Shown here: in pieces, positions 26,536 to 35,040 of the stretch
Layout of the letters: each line of letters opens with the position of its first letter
Position numbering within the stretch: the stretch's first letter is position 1
Assembly (NCBI GenBank): GCA_028873965.1
Contig: JAPPMU010000042.1
Span: 155,763-219,762 of the forward strand
Reading direction: 5' to 3'
Length of the DNA stretch: 64,000 nucleotides
Source of the DNA: Chloroflexota bacterium
GTDB lineage: Bacteria; Chloroflexota; Dehalococcoidia; Lucifugimonadales; UBA3495
Notes under the pieces: generated by a model
The model's database searches: none
What the model saw: only the letters and a program-made list of their open reading frames with translations
What the model was told of the DNA's origin: nothing
Position numbers and translations under genes: made by a program

Positions 26536-27915
26536 TTACTGCAAGCAAACGGCCGGGCCCTGCGCTGACAGGTATTCAACCAAGTCACCCAACTGCGCCT
26601 CCGTAAGGTCGGCGCGGTGGTCCAGACGGGTCTGGTAGATGGCGGCCAGCTCTGACATGCGGTTGCCGGGCTTGATGCTGTCGGGGTCACGGACCCATTG
26701 CCGCAGGGTCTCACGGTTGCGGTCGACGAGACCGGAGCCCAGCGTCACGCGGCAAGCGAGATCCGTCAGGTTCGGCGCGGCGAAGGCCGTCGGAGGCTCG
26801 TTTCCGGTGCGCACGTCTGCCAGTCGTTCATCGGGGCGCTTGGCCAGCCACTCGGTGTACTCGATGAAGGTCTGCATCCGGGCGTGCTGTACACCCTCGC
26901 CGGTTTCCGGATCCACCACGTCGGACGTTCCGATAGTGTGGCAGGTAACGCACTGTCCCGCTCCCAGAAATACCTGCTGGCCTTTTCCTTCTGGGCTTTG
27001 CGGATCAAATGCTATGGGTTCCGCGAAGCCGGCAACCCACGCCTTGTACTCCGCGTCCTCCATCACGTGAACGCGGAACTTCATTTGCGCGTGGGCGGTG
27101 CCGCAGAACTCGGCGCACTGGCCGTAATACATGCCGGTTTCCTCGGCCAGGAACCACATCGAGTTAGTCTTGGTGGGCACCACGTCCTGCTTGCCGGCGA
27201 GTTTCGGGATCCAGAAGCTGTGGATCACGTCGTCGCTCTTGAGCTCCATGATGATGGGGGTGTTGACCGGCACGCGCATTTCGTTGGCCGTGGTAACGAG
27301 TTTCGTGGCCTCGTCACCCGGGAGGGGATCTTCGTAGCGGAACTCCCACCACCATTGGTGGCCCACCGCTTCGACCCGCACCGGCTCCCGGCCTTCGGCC
27401 CGGGCCAGCCTGACCGCCTCGCCAGGTTCCAGCTTGAACAGCACGATCACCGACCATACGCCCAATCCGAGGATCAGGATGGTCGGTATGATTGTCCAGG
27501 CGATTTCCAGCGGCGTGTGCCCGTGGGTCTGTGGGGGCAGCGGATCCCCGGGCTTGCGACGAAAGCGAATAGCCGCGTAGAGCAGGGCGCCCTCGACCAG
27601 CACGAACACGACCACCATGGTCCAGAGCAGCACGTTGAACAGCAGCAATTGCTCGCGCGCCACCGGCCCGCCGACACCGTCGAGGGTCCACGGCGTGGAG
27701 CTCAGAATGGACTGGTGCCCGTCGGCGTCGCAGCCTAAAGCCGCCAGGATCAGGACGCCGCCGAGAAGCGCAAACGTTACCAACGAACGCCGACCGAAAC
27801 GACGGCGAGAAGTGTCGGGAGCGGGGTTCACTGGAATATCACTTTGCGCTCTGGGCCTGGATTCGACGTGGCGCTCGTTGGGTGAATCTTCCTCTGCAAA
27901 GGGCAATTGCCCCAT
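26536..27915 (-). CDS. coxB: Cytochrome c oxidase subunit II fused to cytochrome c
   Basis: The product is about 459 residues from the ATG at 27915. The N-terminus has SRRRFGRRSLVTFALLGG, a twin-arginine-like segment, then ALGCDADG, which could be a lipobox. Two membrane helices follow, then HQWWWEFRY and the CuA site CAEFCGTAHAQMKF. A C-terminal cytochrome c domain of about 150 residues has the heme motif CVTCH. Subunit II with an attached cytochrome c defines caa3-type oxidases. It is the first gene after the promoter at 27982-28010. Confidence 0.95.
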   Translation of the reverse strand: MGQLPFAEEDSPNERHVESRPRAQSDIPVNPAPDTSRRRFGRRSLVTFALLGGVLILAALGCDADGHQSILSSTPWTLDGVGGPVAREQLLLFNVLLWTMVVVFVLVEGALLYAAIRFRRKPGDPLPPQTHGHTPLEIAWTIIPTILILGLGVWSVIVLFKLEPGEAVRLARAEGREPVRVEAVGHQWWWEFRYEDPLPGDEATKLVTTANEMRVPVNTPIIMELKSDDVIHSFWIPKLAGKQDVVPTKTNSMWFLAEETGMYYGQCAEFCGTAHAQMKFRVHVMEDAEYKAWVAGFAEPIAFDPQSPEGKGQQVFLGAGQCVTCHTIGTSDVVDPETGEGVQHARMQTFIEYTEWLAKRPDERLADVRTGNEPPTAFAAPNLTDLACRVTLGSGLVDRNRETLRQWVRDPDSIKPGNRMSELAAIYQTRLDHRADLTEAQLGDLVEYLSAQGPAVCLQ

Positions 27916-27981
27916 CGTGAACCCCCGGATACTGCGGCAGCGGCCGGCCACAGTATGTGCAAAATTTCACTAGCGGCGGTA

Positions 27982-28010
27982 ACCATAGCATACGCATTTA
28001 TGACTGTCAA
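27982..28010 (-). promoter_or_regulatory. Promoter of the coxBACD operon
   Basis: On the minus strand TTGACA (28005-28010) is a perfect -35 box. After a 17-bp spacer comes TATGGT (27982-27987) preceded by TGC, an extended -10. Transcription should start near 27975, about 60 nt before the coxB start. The box lies between ctaB and coxB, so the oxidase genes have their own promoter. Confidence 0.75.
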
Positions 28011-28049
28011 TTTGACCGACACTTGTCGAGGGGTGCGCCGGGACAGGCG

Positions 28050-29015
28050 CTACATGAACGCTACTGCGCTGTCCACCATGATGGCAACGAAGAGCAACGC
28101 CAGATACGCCAACGAGTAGAGGTACGTCGCCTTCGCCCTGCCCCGGTCGTCACGACGCCAAAGCCTCCAGGCCAGCCAGATGAAGGGCGCGCCCAGTGCG
28201 GCGGCGGCCGATACGTAGATCAAGCCCACCTGTGGCAACAGCCCGAACATCAGGGTCAACCCGGTCAGCGCGATGGAATAGAGGAGGATGTGCAGCGTCG
28301 TTTGCCGTCGCGACGACACCACCGGCAACATCGGTACGCCGGCTCGCTCGTAGTCGCTCTGGATGAGCAGGGACAGCGCCCAGAAGTGGGGAGGCGTCCA
28401 GAAAAAGACGATGGCGAACAGGTACACGGCCGGCAGGTCCAGGCCTCCGGTGACCGCCGCCCAGCCAACCATGGGCGGGATTGCTCCGGCGGCTCCGCCG
28501 ATGACGATGTTGTTGGGCGTGGTGCGCTTCAGCCACAGCGTGTAGATGAACACGTAGAAAAGGCTGGCGCACAGGGTCAGCACCGCTGCCAGCAGGTTGA
28601 CCTGCGTGGCCAGCAGCGCGAACGCCGCGATGTTGAGCGCTATGCCGAACGCCAGCGCGTAGCGGGGAGCGACGCGCAGCCCGGCAACCGGCCGACCCTG
28701 CGTCCGTCGCATGTCGCGGTCGATGTCCCGGTCCAGGAAATGGTTCACCGCGTTGGCGCCGCCCGACGCCAGCGCGCCGCCCGCCCACACCAGCCCAAGC
28801 AGCGCCAGGGACGGCACCCCCTGCTCCGCCAGGAACATCCCACCCGCCGCGGTCACCAGCAGCAGCGAGATGATCTTGGGCTTGGTCAGCGCCAGGAAAT
28901 CGCGCGCAACGGCCATGATCGATGTGTTCCCAGGCGCATCGACGGCCAGCGCCGACACGTTTGCCTCGGAGGCTTCTCCCTCGGGCCGGAACCCGGGCGC
29001 GCTACTGGCCATCAT
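28050..29015 (-). CDS. ctaB: Protoheme IX farnesyltransferase (heme O synthase)
   Basis: The product is about 321 residues. The start is taken as ATGATG at 29015/29012, which overlaps the ctaA stop by about 12 nt. The first prenyl-diphosphate motif is NHFLDRDIDRDMRRTQGRP, and a second polar loop lies near WTPPHFWALSL. Eight or nine hydrophobic helices fit the UbiA fold. It attaches a farnesyl tail to heme B for use by the oxidase encoded downstream. Confidence 0.95.
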   Translation of the reverse strand: MMASSAPGFRPEGEASEANVSALAVDAPGNTSIMAVARDFLALTKPKIISLLLVTAAGGMFLAEQGVPSLALLGLVWAGGALASGGANAVNHFLDRDIDRDMRRTQGRPVAGLRVAPRYALAFGIALNIAAFALLATQVNLLAAVLTLCASLFYVFIYTLWLKRTTPNNIVIGGAAGAIPPMVGWAAVTGGLDLPAVYLFAIVFFWTPPHFWALSLLIQSDYERAGVPMLPVVSSRRQTTLHILLYSIALTGLTLMFGLLPQVGLIYVSAAAALGAPFIWLAWRLWRRDDRGRAKATYLYSLAYLALLFVAIMVDSAVAFM

Positions 29016-29991
29016 TCCCCGCTGGCCGGTGCGGCTGGGGAACGGCTCCGGCGGTGCGAACATCGATATACGCCACGATCGCCATCGCGGCCGCCGCCGT
29101 CCAGACCGCGGTGGCCGCGGTCAAGTGCAGGGCCCGCCAGTGGGCCTGAAAGTCGAGCCAGATGGTCGCCGCTCCAACGATGACCTGCACGACAAACGTC
29201 GCAACGGTCAGCGCCGCCAGCCATTTGAGGGTAGCGCCTCGCGTCGTGGGGCCGGTCCAACAGCGCCAGGTCGCGTAGAGGAGCAGCACGCCCAGCACCA
29301 GCACCACGTAGCGGTGGAACATGTGCACCGCCGTCAGGTGGTTCATGGGGAAAGCCTGCCCCTGGCACAGTGGCCAGGTAACGCACGCGCCGGTGGCTCC
29401 CATGGCCGTCACCAGCGCGCCGCTCACGATCACCACGTACACGCTCACCGCGCCGACAATCGCCCAACGATGGTAGCCGTCGCTTGAGGATAGCGTCGCC
29501 GTGGCGAGGACTGGCGTCCGATACGACGCCACCATGACGAACACGCAGGTCGCCAACAGCGCCTCCGCCGTGGCCAGATGCAGCGCGACGATGCCGCCCG
29601 GAAGGTGCGTCAGCACGGTGATCCCACCCAGCAGACCCTGTACGATCAGCAGCGGGATGGAAATGGCCGCCGGCAGCCAAACCCACCGGTCGGACCGGTA
29701 GCGGGCCAGCGCAACTCCCGCAGTAGCCAGTATCAGAGGACCAACGATCACCGAGGCGACGAAGCGGTGGGTGTATTCGATGATCGCCGTGTACTCCAGC
29801 GGCGGCAGCGCTTTGCCGTAGCACAGCGGCCAGTCGGGGCAACCCAGGCCGGAACCGGTGACCCTGACGACTCCGCCGATGATAACCAGCACGAACACCG
29901 AGATTACGGTTGCCGTAGCCAGGCCCTGCAACCAGGTTGGCCCGCGCCGGCGCTCGGCGTCCGATGATGTGCTGATGCTTATGGAAGCCAT
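29002..29991 (-). CDS. ctaA: Heme A synthase
   Basis: The product is 329 residues. It has eight predicted membrane helices with the heme-ligating His in EYTHRFVAS and HMFHRYVV, and further His residues in the second half. The pair of Cys in GLGCPDWPLCYG and TGACVTWPLCQG is typical of type-1 CtaA. It oxidises the heme O methyl group to the formyl of heme A. It is coupled to ctaB by overlap, and the two lead into the cox operon. Confidence 0.94.
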   Translation of the reverse strand: MASISISTSSDAERRRGPTWLQGLATATVISVFVLVIIGGVVRVTGSGLGCPDWPLCYGKALPPLEYTAIIEYTHRFVASVIVGPLILATAGVALARYRSDRWVWLPAAISIPLLIVQGLLGGITVLTHLPGGIVALHLATAEALLATCVFVMVASYRTPVLATATLSSSDGYHRWAIVGAVSVYVVIVSGALVTAMGATGACVTWPLCQGQAFPMNHLTAVHMFHRYVVLVLGVLLLYATWRCWTGPTTRGATLKWLAALTVATFVVQVIVGAATIWLDFQAHWRALHLTAATAVWTAAAAMAIVAYIDVRTAGAVPQPHRPAGNDGQ

Positions 29992-30079
29992 TGGAACGCG
30001 TGACGAATACCGGAGGGGCGCACGACCTGCCCGGCATTCAACCGCGACATTAATGATAAAGCACCACCCATGGATTTGC

Positions 30080-30085
30080 TACAAT
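30080..30085 (+). promoter_or_regulatory. Possible extended -10 promoter for the small lipoprotein gene
   Basis: The sequence TGCTACAAT (30077-30085) matches an extended -10 element. No -35 box is clear. It is the best candidate in the 221-bp space between divergent ctaA and the small gene at 30213. Confidence 0.35.
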
Positions 30086-30212
30086 CGTTGGGTACGATGC
30101 TCCCCGGTCCGTCCATTGAATGACCCGCGCCAGGCACTGATCGCGAGGCTAATTCCTGGGAAATCCGATAACTTCCGTATCTCGCTGCGCCGCGGCATTC
30201 GGGCTCGCCGCC

Positions 30213-30533
30213 GTGCTGGCATGTGCCCTTGGATGCGGGGGTGAGCAGGCGAGCGGAGGCGGGGGCCACGGCGACGGCGATTCCCTGTTCCCCAGGTTGC
30301 CCAGGGTAACCGGTCACATCGACCTGGTGGGCGCCGACCCCGAAAATCCTCGCCACTTTCGGGCGCTCCACCTTACCGATGGCGACGGACGCGAATGGCG
30401 GTTCCGCTCCGAGGGCTGGGTTGGCGTTTCCGTCGGGCACCTGAAAGACCACCAGATCCAGGGAACCACGGTCACGGTGTGGTACGAAGAACAACCCGGC
30501 GAAATCCAGTTGGCGCGCTTTGTGGGGGATTAG
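30213..30533 (+). CDS. Small putative lipoprotein, start codon uncertain
   Basis: From the GTG at 30213 the product is 106 residues, but its hydrophobic leader is then too short. The frame stays open upstream to a stop near 30150 and reads as a good signal sequence (RCAAAFGLAAVLACALGC) with a possible lipobox Cys. No ATG, GTG or TTG exists there, so initiation may be non-standard, or a base may be wrong. The mature part, from RVTGHIDLVGAD to LARFVGD, looks like a small beta-barrel, and no family is recognised. It lies divergent from ctaA. Confidence 0.5.
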   Translation: MLACALGCGGEQASGGGGHGDGDSLFPRLPRVTGHIDLVGADPENPRHFRALHLTDGDGREWRFRSEGWVGVSVGHLKDHQIQGTTVTVWYEEQPGEIQLARFVGD

Positions 30534-30601
30534 GCGCACCACAATGGCAAGCCGGCTTTGGAGGCTTACGGAGGTCGGCAAAGAATGTCGCGGGGAATCG
30601 C

Positions 30602-30607
30602 TATAAT
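30602..30607 (+). promoter_or_regulatory. -10 box upstream of the pentapeptide/DUF433 toxin-antitoxin genes
   Basis: A perfect TATAAT lies 48 bp before the start at 30655. The -35 region (17 bp upstream) is poor, so the call rests on the -10 box alone. The sequence just downstream, TCGATATCGA, is a 10-bp palindrome that could be an autoregulatory operator. Confidence 0.45.
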
Positions 30608-30654
30608 CGATATCGATGACAGATTGGGGCAACCGGGCGAATGGAGGCTATGTG

Positions 30655-31413
30655 ATGCCAGTGCCGGAACAGATTCAATGGCTACTTGAGGGACCTGAAA
30701 AGTGGAATGCTCGCCGGGTGGATGAGCCATTCAAGCCAGACGTTTCCGGCGCCGACCTGCGTGATGAGTTTCAGAAGGAACGTCGCAGGAATAACGAGAA
30801 ATTGATGCTGAGGCCAATTGACTTGATCGGGTACAACCTGTCTGGCGCTAACCTGAAAAACGTCGTCATTGGCGACGCTGACCTCATCAACGCATCCCTG
30901 CGAGACGCCGACCTCAGCGGCTCTTATCTATACGGAGCCAACTTCTCCGGCAGCGACTTATGCAACGCTGACTGCTCAGGCGCAAACCTGGCCTACGCTA
31001 ATCTTACCGGAGCCAATTTGACTAACGCCAACTTCAGCAGGGCGGACCTCAGCGGGATCGACTTTGTCGGAATGGACCTCACTGCAACCAACCTCGACGG
31101 AGCCAAATTGACCGGAGCGCGTCCAGTTCGACTCCTGCTAAACCCGTTTGACGCTTCGCTGGCGCATAACCCTTACCAGGTGGATTACCGGAACATAATC
31201 ACCATCGAGCCTGACAAGCGTTTCGGCAAACCCTGCATCCGTGGTATGCGAATGACCGTTGGCGACGTACTGGGATACCTCGCTTCAGGTATGACCGAGG
31301 CGGAAATTTTGGACGATTTCCCCCACCTGACCCACGAGGACATCTTGGCGTGTTTCGCTTTTGCAGCTGATCAGGAACGACGCATGGTTTTCATTTCGGC
31401 GGACACCGCATGA
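30655..31413 (+). CDS. Pentapeptide-repeat protein fused to a DUF433 antitoxin domain
   Basis: The product is 252 residues. The start at 30655 is preferred, with GGAGG 8 nt upstream; another ATG lies 13 codons earlier. The N-terminus (QWLLEGPEKWNARR) is typical of pentapeptide proteins. Residues about 55-155 are some 18-20 pentapeptide repeats of the A(D/N)LxG type, and residues about 177-245 form a DUF433 domain (FGKPCIRGMRMTVGDVLGYL, then EILDDFPHLTHEDILA). DUF433 proteins are antitoxins of PIN-like toxins. The toxin gene overlaps by 4 nt (ATGA). A DNA-mimicking or scaffold role for the repeats is possible but only inferred. Confidence 0.85.
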   Translation: MPVPEQIQWLLEGPEKWNARRVDEPFKPDVSGADLRDEFQKERRRNNEKLMLRPIDLIGYNLSGANLKNVVIGDADLINASLRDADLSGSYLYGANFSGSDLCNADCSGANLAYANLTGANLTNANFSRADLSGIDFVGMDLTATNLDGAKLTGARPVRLLLNPFDASLAHNPYQVDYRNIITIEPDKRFGKPCIRGMRMTVGDVLGYLASGMTEAEILDDFPHLTHEDILACFAFAADQERRMVFISADTA

Positions 31414-31742
31414 GGCTTTTGTTCGATAACGATTTGTCCCCAAAACTTGTAACACAATTATCGGACTTATACCCGGACTCGCTGCACATCAAGGATATCG
31501 GACCTGAAAACGCTACAGATACCGACATTTGGGCCTATGCTCGGGAACACGGCTTGGCAATTGTGACCAAGGACCAGGATTACCGCGAACTGAGCAGCTC
31601 CAGAGGACATCCGCCGAAAGTCATTTTGGTGGACAGGAGAAATGCCCCGACCGCCAGAGTCGCCGCATCTCTGCGCGACCGCTACACCAGCATTCGGGCT
31701 TTCATTCGGGACGACGGCGCGGCCCTCTTATCGTTCGACTGA
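31410..31742 (+). CDS. PIN-like toxin (DUF5615/Mut7-C type)
   Basis: The product is 110 residues. The acidic residues of the PIN-like fold are present: Asp6 and Asp8 (LLFDNDLS), Asp37 and Asp39 (ATDTDIWAYA), and Asp55 and Asp57 (IVTKDQDYRE). It should be a small metal-dependent ribonuclease. It is translationally coupled to the DUF433 antitoxin by an ATGA overlap, the usual order for this toxin-antitoxin type. It ends just before a CoA-transferase gene. Confidence 0.85.
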   Translation: MRLLFDNDLSPKLVTQLSDLYPDSLHIKDIGPENATDTDIWAYAREHGLAIVTKDQDYRELSSSRGHPPKVILVDRRNAPTARVAASLRDRYTSIRAFIRDDGAALLSFD

Positions 31743-31825
31743 GGTTGCCCGGTTGCCCCGTGTTGCCCTAAACTTGCGCCAATCCAAGGCTCTCCGCAGC
31801 CACCCTCAAAACAGGAGGCTCGAAT

Positions 31826-33151
31826 ATGCCCCTGCCCACTCCCTTGCAAGGCATTCGCGTGGTCGATTTCACTTGGGTCCGCGCCGGCCCCTGGGCAGCC
31901 CGGTGGATGGGTACCCTGGGCGCCGAGGTCATCAAGGTGGAATGGCCCCTCAACCTGGACACGTTGCGCCAGAACCGCTTCACCGTCCCGCCCGGCGTCG
32001 AGCCCGGTCCCAACTCAACCGGGCAGTTCGCCGACACCAACGCCAACAAGCGCGGCATCAGCGTCAACACCCGGACGGAGGAGGGACTGGATCTGGTCAA
32101 GCGCCTGATCTCGGTCTCTGACATCGTGATCGAGAACTTCAGCAGCCGCATCATGCAGCGCTGGGGCCTGGGTTACGAGCAGCTCAAGAAGATCCGGCCG
32201 GACATCATCTACGTGTCCATGGCCGGATTCGGGCACACCGGTCGCTACCACTGGTACGGCACCATGGGCCCGGCGGCCCAGGCGCTGAGCGGACTCACCC
32301 ACCTGTCCGGTTTGCCGGGGGCTCCGCCCGCAGGGTGGGGATGGTCCTACTTGGACGACACCGGCGGCATGTATGGCGCTATCAGCGCGTTGACCGCCCT
32401 GCGCCACCGCTCCGCCACCGGCCAGGGCCAGCACGTTGACCTCTCGCAGATGATCACCGGCATCACGCTGACGGGGCCGGCCTTCCTGGACAAGACCGTC
32501 AACGGGCGCAAAGCTCGCCGCGAGGGGTTCCCGCCGGGCAACCGTACCGTGTGGCCCGGCGCCGAGGTGGTCAACAACTACCGCGGCCCCATCGCTGCGC
32601 CCCACAACGCCTACCGCACCTCGCCCGGCGGCTACAACGACTGGGCGACCATCGCCTGCCTGTCCGATGACGAATGGCAGAAACTGGTCAAGCTCATGGG
32701 CAGCCCCGACTGGGCCGACGACCGTTTCGACACCATCGAGGGCCGGCTCGAGCACCAGGAGGAGATGGACGGCCACATCGAAAAGTGGACCGAAACCATG
32801 GGCAAGTACGAGCTCACCGAAAAGTGTCAGGCCGCCGGCGTCCGCGCCATGGCGGTGCAGAGCAGCCAGGATCGAGTCGACAACGACCCGCAGCTGCGGC
32901 ACCGGGACATGTACGTTCCCATGGACCATCCCATGCTCGGCCCGTGGAAGTTCCAGAACGCACCCTTCAAAATGTCTAAGTCGCCGGCGCGCATCGCGAA
33001 CCCGCCGCCAATGATCGGGCAGCACAACCGCGACGTGCTGGAAGACCTGCTCGGCGTCAGCCACGAGGACCTGTTGGACGGGTACGAAAACGGCGTCTTC
33101 TGGCCCACCACCATGGACCGTTACCCCTACATTGAGGAGGCCCTGCGATGA
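31826..33151 (+). CDS. CaiB/BaiF (class III) CoA-transferase, catalytic subunit
   Basis: The product is 441 residues. AGGAGG precedes the ATG. The N-terminus GIRVVDFTWVRAGPWAARWMGTLGAEVIKVE region (imperfect family consensus) and NANKRGISVNTRTEEG are standard. The catalytic Asp is Asp177 in SYLDDTGGMYG (D-x3-G spacing). Class III enzymes pass CoA between carboxylic acids through an aspartyl-CoA thioester. The next gene overlaps by 4 nt and encodes a second member of the family, so a heteromeric enzyme such as benzylsuccinate CoA-transferase BbsEF is a good model. The substrate is unknown. Confidence 0.9.
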   Translation: MPLPTPLQGIRVVDFTWVRAGPWAARWMGTLGAEVIKVEWPLNLDTLRQNRFTVPPGVEPGPNSTGQFADTNANKRGISVNTRTEEGLDLVKRLISVSDIVIENFSSRIMQRWGLGYEQLKKIRPDIIYVSMAGFGHTGRYHWYGTMGPAAQALSGLTHLSGLPGAPPAGWGWSYLDDTGGMYGAISALTALRHRSATGQGQHVDLSQMITGITLTGPAFLDKTVNGRKARREGFPPGNRTVWPGAEVVNNYRGPIAAPHNAYRTSPGGYNDWATIACLSDDEWQKLVKLMGSPDWADDRFDTIEGRLEHQEEMDGHIEKWTETMGKYELTEKCQAAGVRAMAVQSSQDRVDNDPQLRHRDMYVPMDHPMLGPWKFQNAPFKMSKSPARIANPPPMIGQHNRDVLEDLLGVSHEDLLDGYENGVFWPTTMDRYPYIEEALR

Positions 33152-34461
33152 CATCCGCCAACGGAAATTCACAGGACGGAGTGGACATCGGTGGGGCCAG
33201 TCCCGCCGACTTGAGCCAGCCGGGATCCCTGGACGGCCTTCGGGTCCTGGAGATCTGCGACGAAAAGGGCCAGTTCTGCGGTAAGCTCATGGCCGACAAC
33301 GGGGCCGATCTCATCAAGATCGAACCACCGGGCGGCGAGGCCTGCCGCAGCTTCGGCCCGTTCCTCGATGATGTCCCCCATCGAGAACGCAGCCTGTCCT
33401 TCTGGCACTACAACACGTCCAAGCGGGGCATTACCCTGAACCTGGAAACTCAGCAGGGGCAGGAACTCTTCAAGCGGTTGGCCGCCTCCGCCGACATCGT
33501 GCTGGAAAGCCGCAAGCCCGGTTACCTGGAATCTCTCGGACTGGGCTACGACGTGTTGTCCGCCGACAACCCCGGCCTGATCATGTGCTCGCTCACGCCC
33601 TACGGCCAGACCGGCCCGTGGCGGGACTATATCACCAGCGACATCACGCAGATGGCCGGCGGCGGGCAGATGGCCTCGTCGGGCTACGACGAGATCGACG
33701 TGCCCAATGCGCCACCCATCGCTCCCGGCGGCGGCAACTCCTGGCACATCGGCGCCCACTACGCCTACATCGGCCTCATGGCTGCCCTGTACTACCGCTT
33801 CCTCACGGGCGAGGGGCAGTATATCGACGCCTCCATCCACGAGGCCTGCGCCCTCACCACCGAGGGTGCGATAGCCATCTACCTGTCCACCGGCGAGGTG
33901 GTGCAGCGTCACACCGGCCGCCACGCCGCGCCCGACATGTCGCCCGCCATCCAGTTCCCCACCGGCGACGGCGGCTGGCTGAACACCACGCGCTCCGGCA
34001 CCAACCTGACCCCGGCGCGGCTCAAGCTGCTGGCCGATTGGTTCGACCAGTCGGGCATGGCCGAAGACCTCACCGAAGAGCGTTACCAGGACCCCGAGGT
34101 CATCGCGGCGGAGAACGACCATATCGTCCAGGTGATGAAGAATTTCTTCATGAACTCCACGCTGATGGACTCTTTCCACGGCGGGCAGCAGCGGGACTTC
34201 CCCTGGGGCGCCATCCGCACCATGGATGAGCTCGTCGGCGACGACCACCTCACCGACCGCGAGTTCTTCAAAGAGGTTGAACATCCGGAACTGGGCCGCA
34301 CCTTCACCTACCCAGGCCCGGCCATGCTGTTCAACGGCTCACCCTGGCGCATCAGCCGCCGCGCGCCTCTCATTGGCGAGCACAACTCGGAGATCCTCCA
34401 GGGCGAACTGGGCCTCACCAACTCGCGGATGCTGCTCCTGGCGGAAGGCGGCATTATCTGA
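33148..34461 (+). CDS. CaiB/BaiF CoA-transferase-like subunit lacking the catalytic Asp
   Basis: The product is 437 residues. Family segments are LRVLEICDEKGQFCGKLMAD, NTSKRGITLNLETQQGQEL and CSLTPYGQTGPWRDY. At the position of the catalytic Asp of its partner (Asp177) this protein has Trp199/His200 in NSWHIGAHYAYIG. It is therefore probably a non-catalytic subunit of a heteromer. The ATGA overlap with the upstream gene supports equal production of the two. Confidence 0.88.
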   Translation: MTSANGNSQDGVDIGGASPADLSQPGSLDGLRVLEICDEKGQFCGKLMADNGADLIKIEPPGGEACRSFGPFLDDVPHRERSLSFWHYNTSKRGITLNLETQQGQELFKRLAASADIVLESRKPGYLESLGLGYDVLSADNPGLIMCSLTPYGQTGPWRDYITSDITQMAGGGQMASSGYDEIDVPNAPPIAPGGGNSWHIGAHYAYIGLMAALYYRFLTGEGQYIDASIHEACALTTEGAIAIYLSTGEVVQRHTGRHAAPDMSPAIQFPTGDGGWLNTTRSGTNLTPARLKLLADWFDQSGMAEDLTEERYQDPEVIAAENDHIVQVMKNFFMNSTLMDSFHGGQQRDFPWGAIRTMDELVGDDHLTDREFFKEVEHPELGRTFTYPGPAMLFNGSPWRISRRAPLIGEHNSEILQGELGLTNSRMLLLAEGGII

Positions 34462-35039
34462 TGGACGATCCGCGGCACGCCCCACTGTACTCGATACCGG
34501 AGTGCGCCCGATATCTGGGGCTGCCGGCGTCCACGGTGCGCCGTTGGCTCGGCAAACCCGGGTCTGACCGGAAGGCAGCTGGCAAACCTCTGATCATCCC
34601 CGCCGGCTCAGACCCGACGGCCTTATCTTTCACCAATCTGGTGGAGATCTTTGTGCTGTCCTCTTTGAACCGGAACCGCAAAGCAGAATCGCAGAGCCCG
34701 GCCGGGAACATCACCGCCAAACACGACGACGGGCAGTCACTGGTGAAACGCCAGCTATCAGGGGCTAATTTTTGCTTCAAGCGTGTTGAACACGACGCTG
34801 CAGGGATGCCCATACGATTCTATCCCTTCACCCGCGGTTACGGCCATGAGGATCCGCAGTTGGTGGTAATTGACCCCGCAGTATCGTTCGGCAGGCCCGT
34901 CATTGCAGGTTCCGGGGTTCGTACCTCCGTAGTGGCGCGTCGTATCAAGGGAGGGGAGCAAGTCGCGGATGTTGCAGATGATTACCTGTTGGATCAATCC
35001 CAGATAGAAGAGGCGGTACGTTACGAGTTGGCCGTCTGA
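34461..35039 (+). CDS. VapB45-like antitoxin (HTH plus DUF433)
   Basis: The product is 192 residues. The N-terminus is a helix-turn-helix (YSIPECARYLGLPASTVRRWLG), the middle resembles VapB45-type antitoxins (SFTNLVEIFVLSSL), and the C-terminus is a DUF433 domain (VSFGRPVIAGSGVRTSVVARRI). The start codon shares one base with the stop of the CoA-transferase gene (TGATG), so translation is coupled to a metabolic operon. It is followed in the +1 frame by a PIN-like toxin coding region. Confidence 0.82.
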   Translation: MDDPRHAPLYSIPECARYLGLPASTVRRWLGKPGSDRKAAGKPLIIPAGSDPTALSFTNLVEIFVLSSLNRNRKAESQSPAGNITAKHDDGQSLVKRQLSGANFCFKRVEHDAAGMPIRFYPFTRGYGHEDPQLVVIDPAVSFGRPVIAGSGVRTSVVARRIKGGEQVADVADDYLLDQSQIEEAVRYELAV

Positions 35040-35040
35040 C

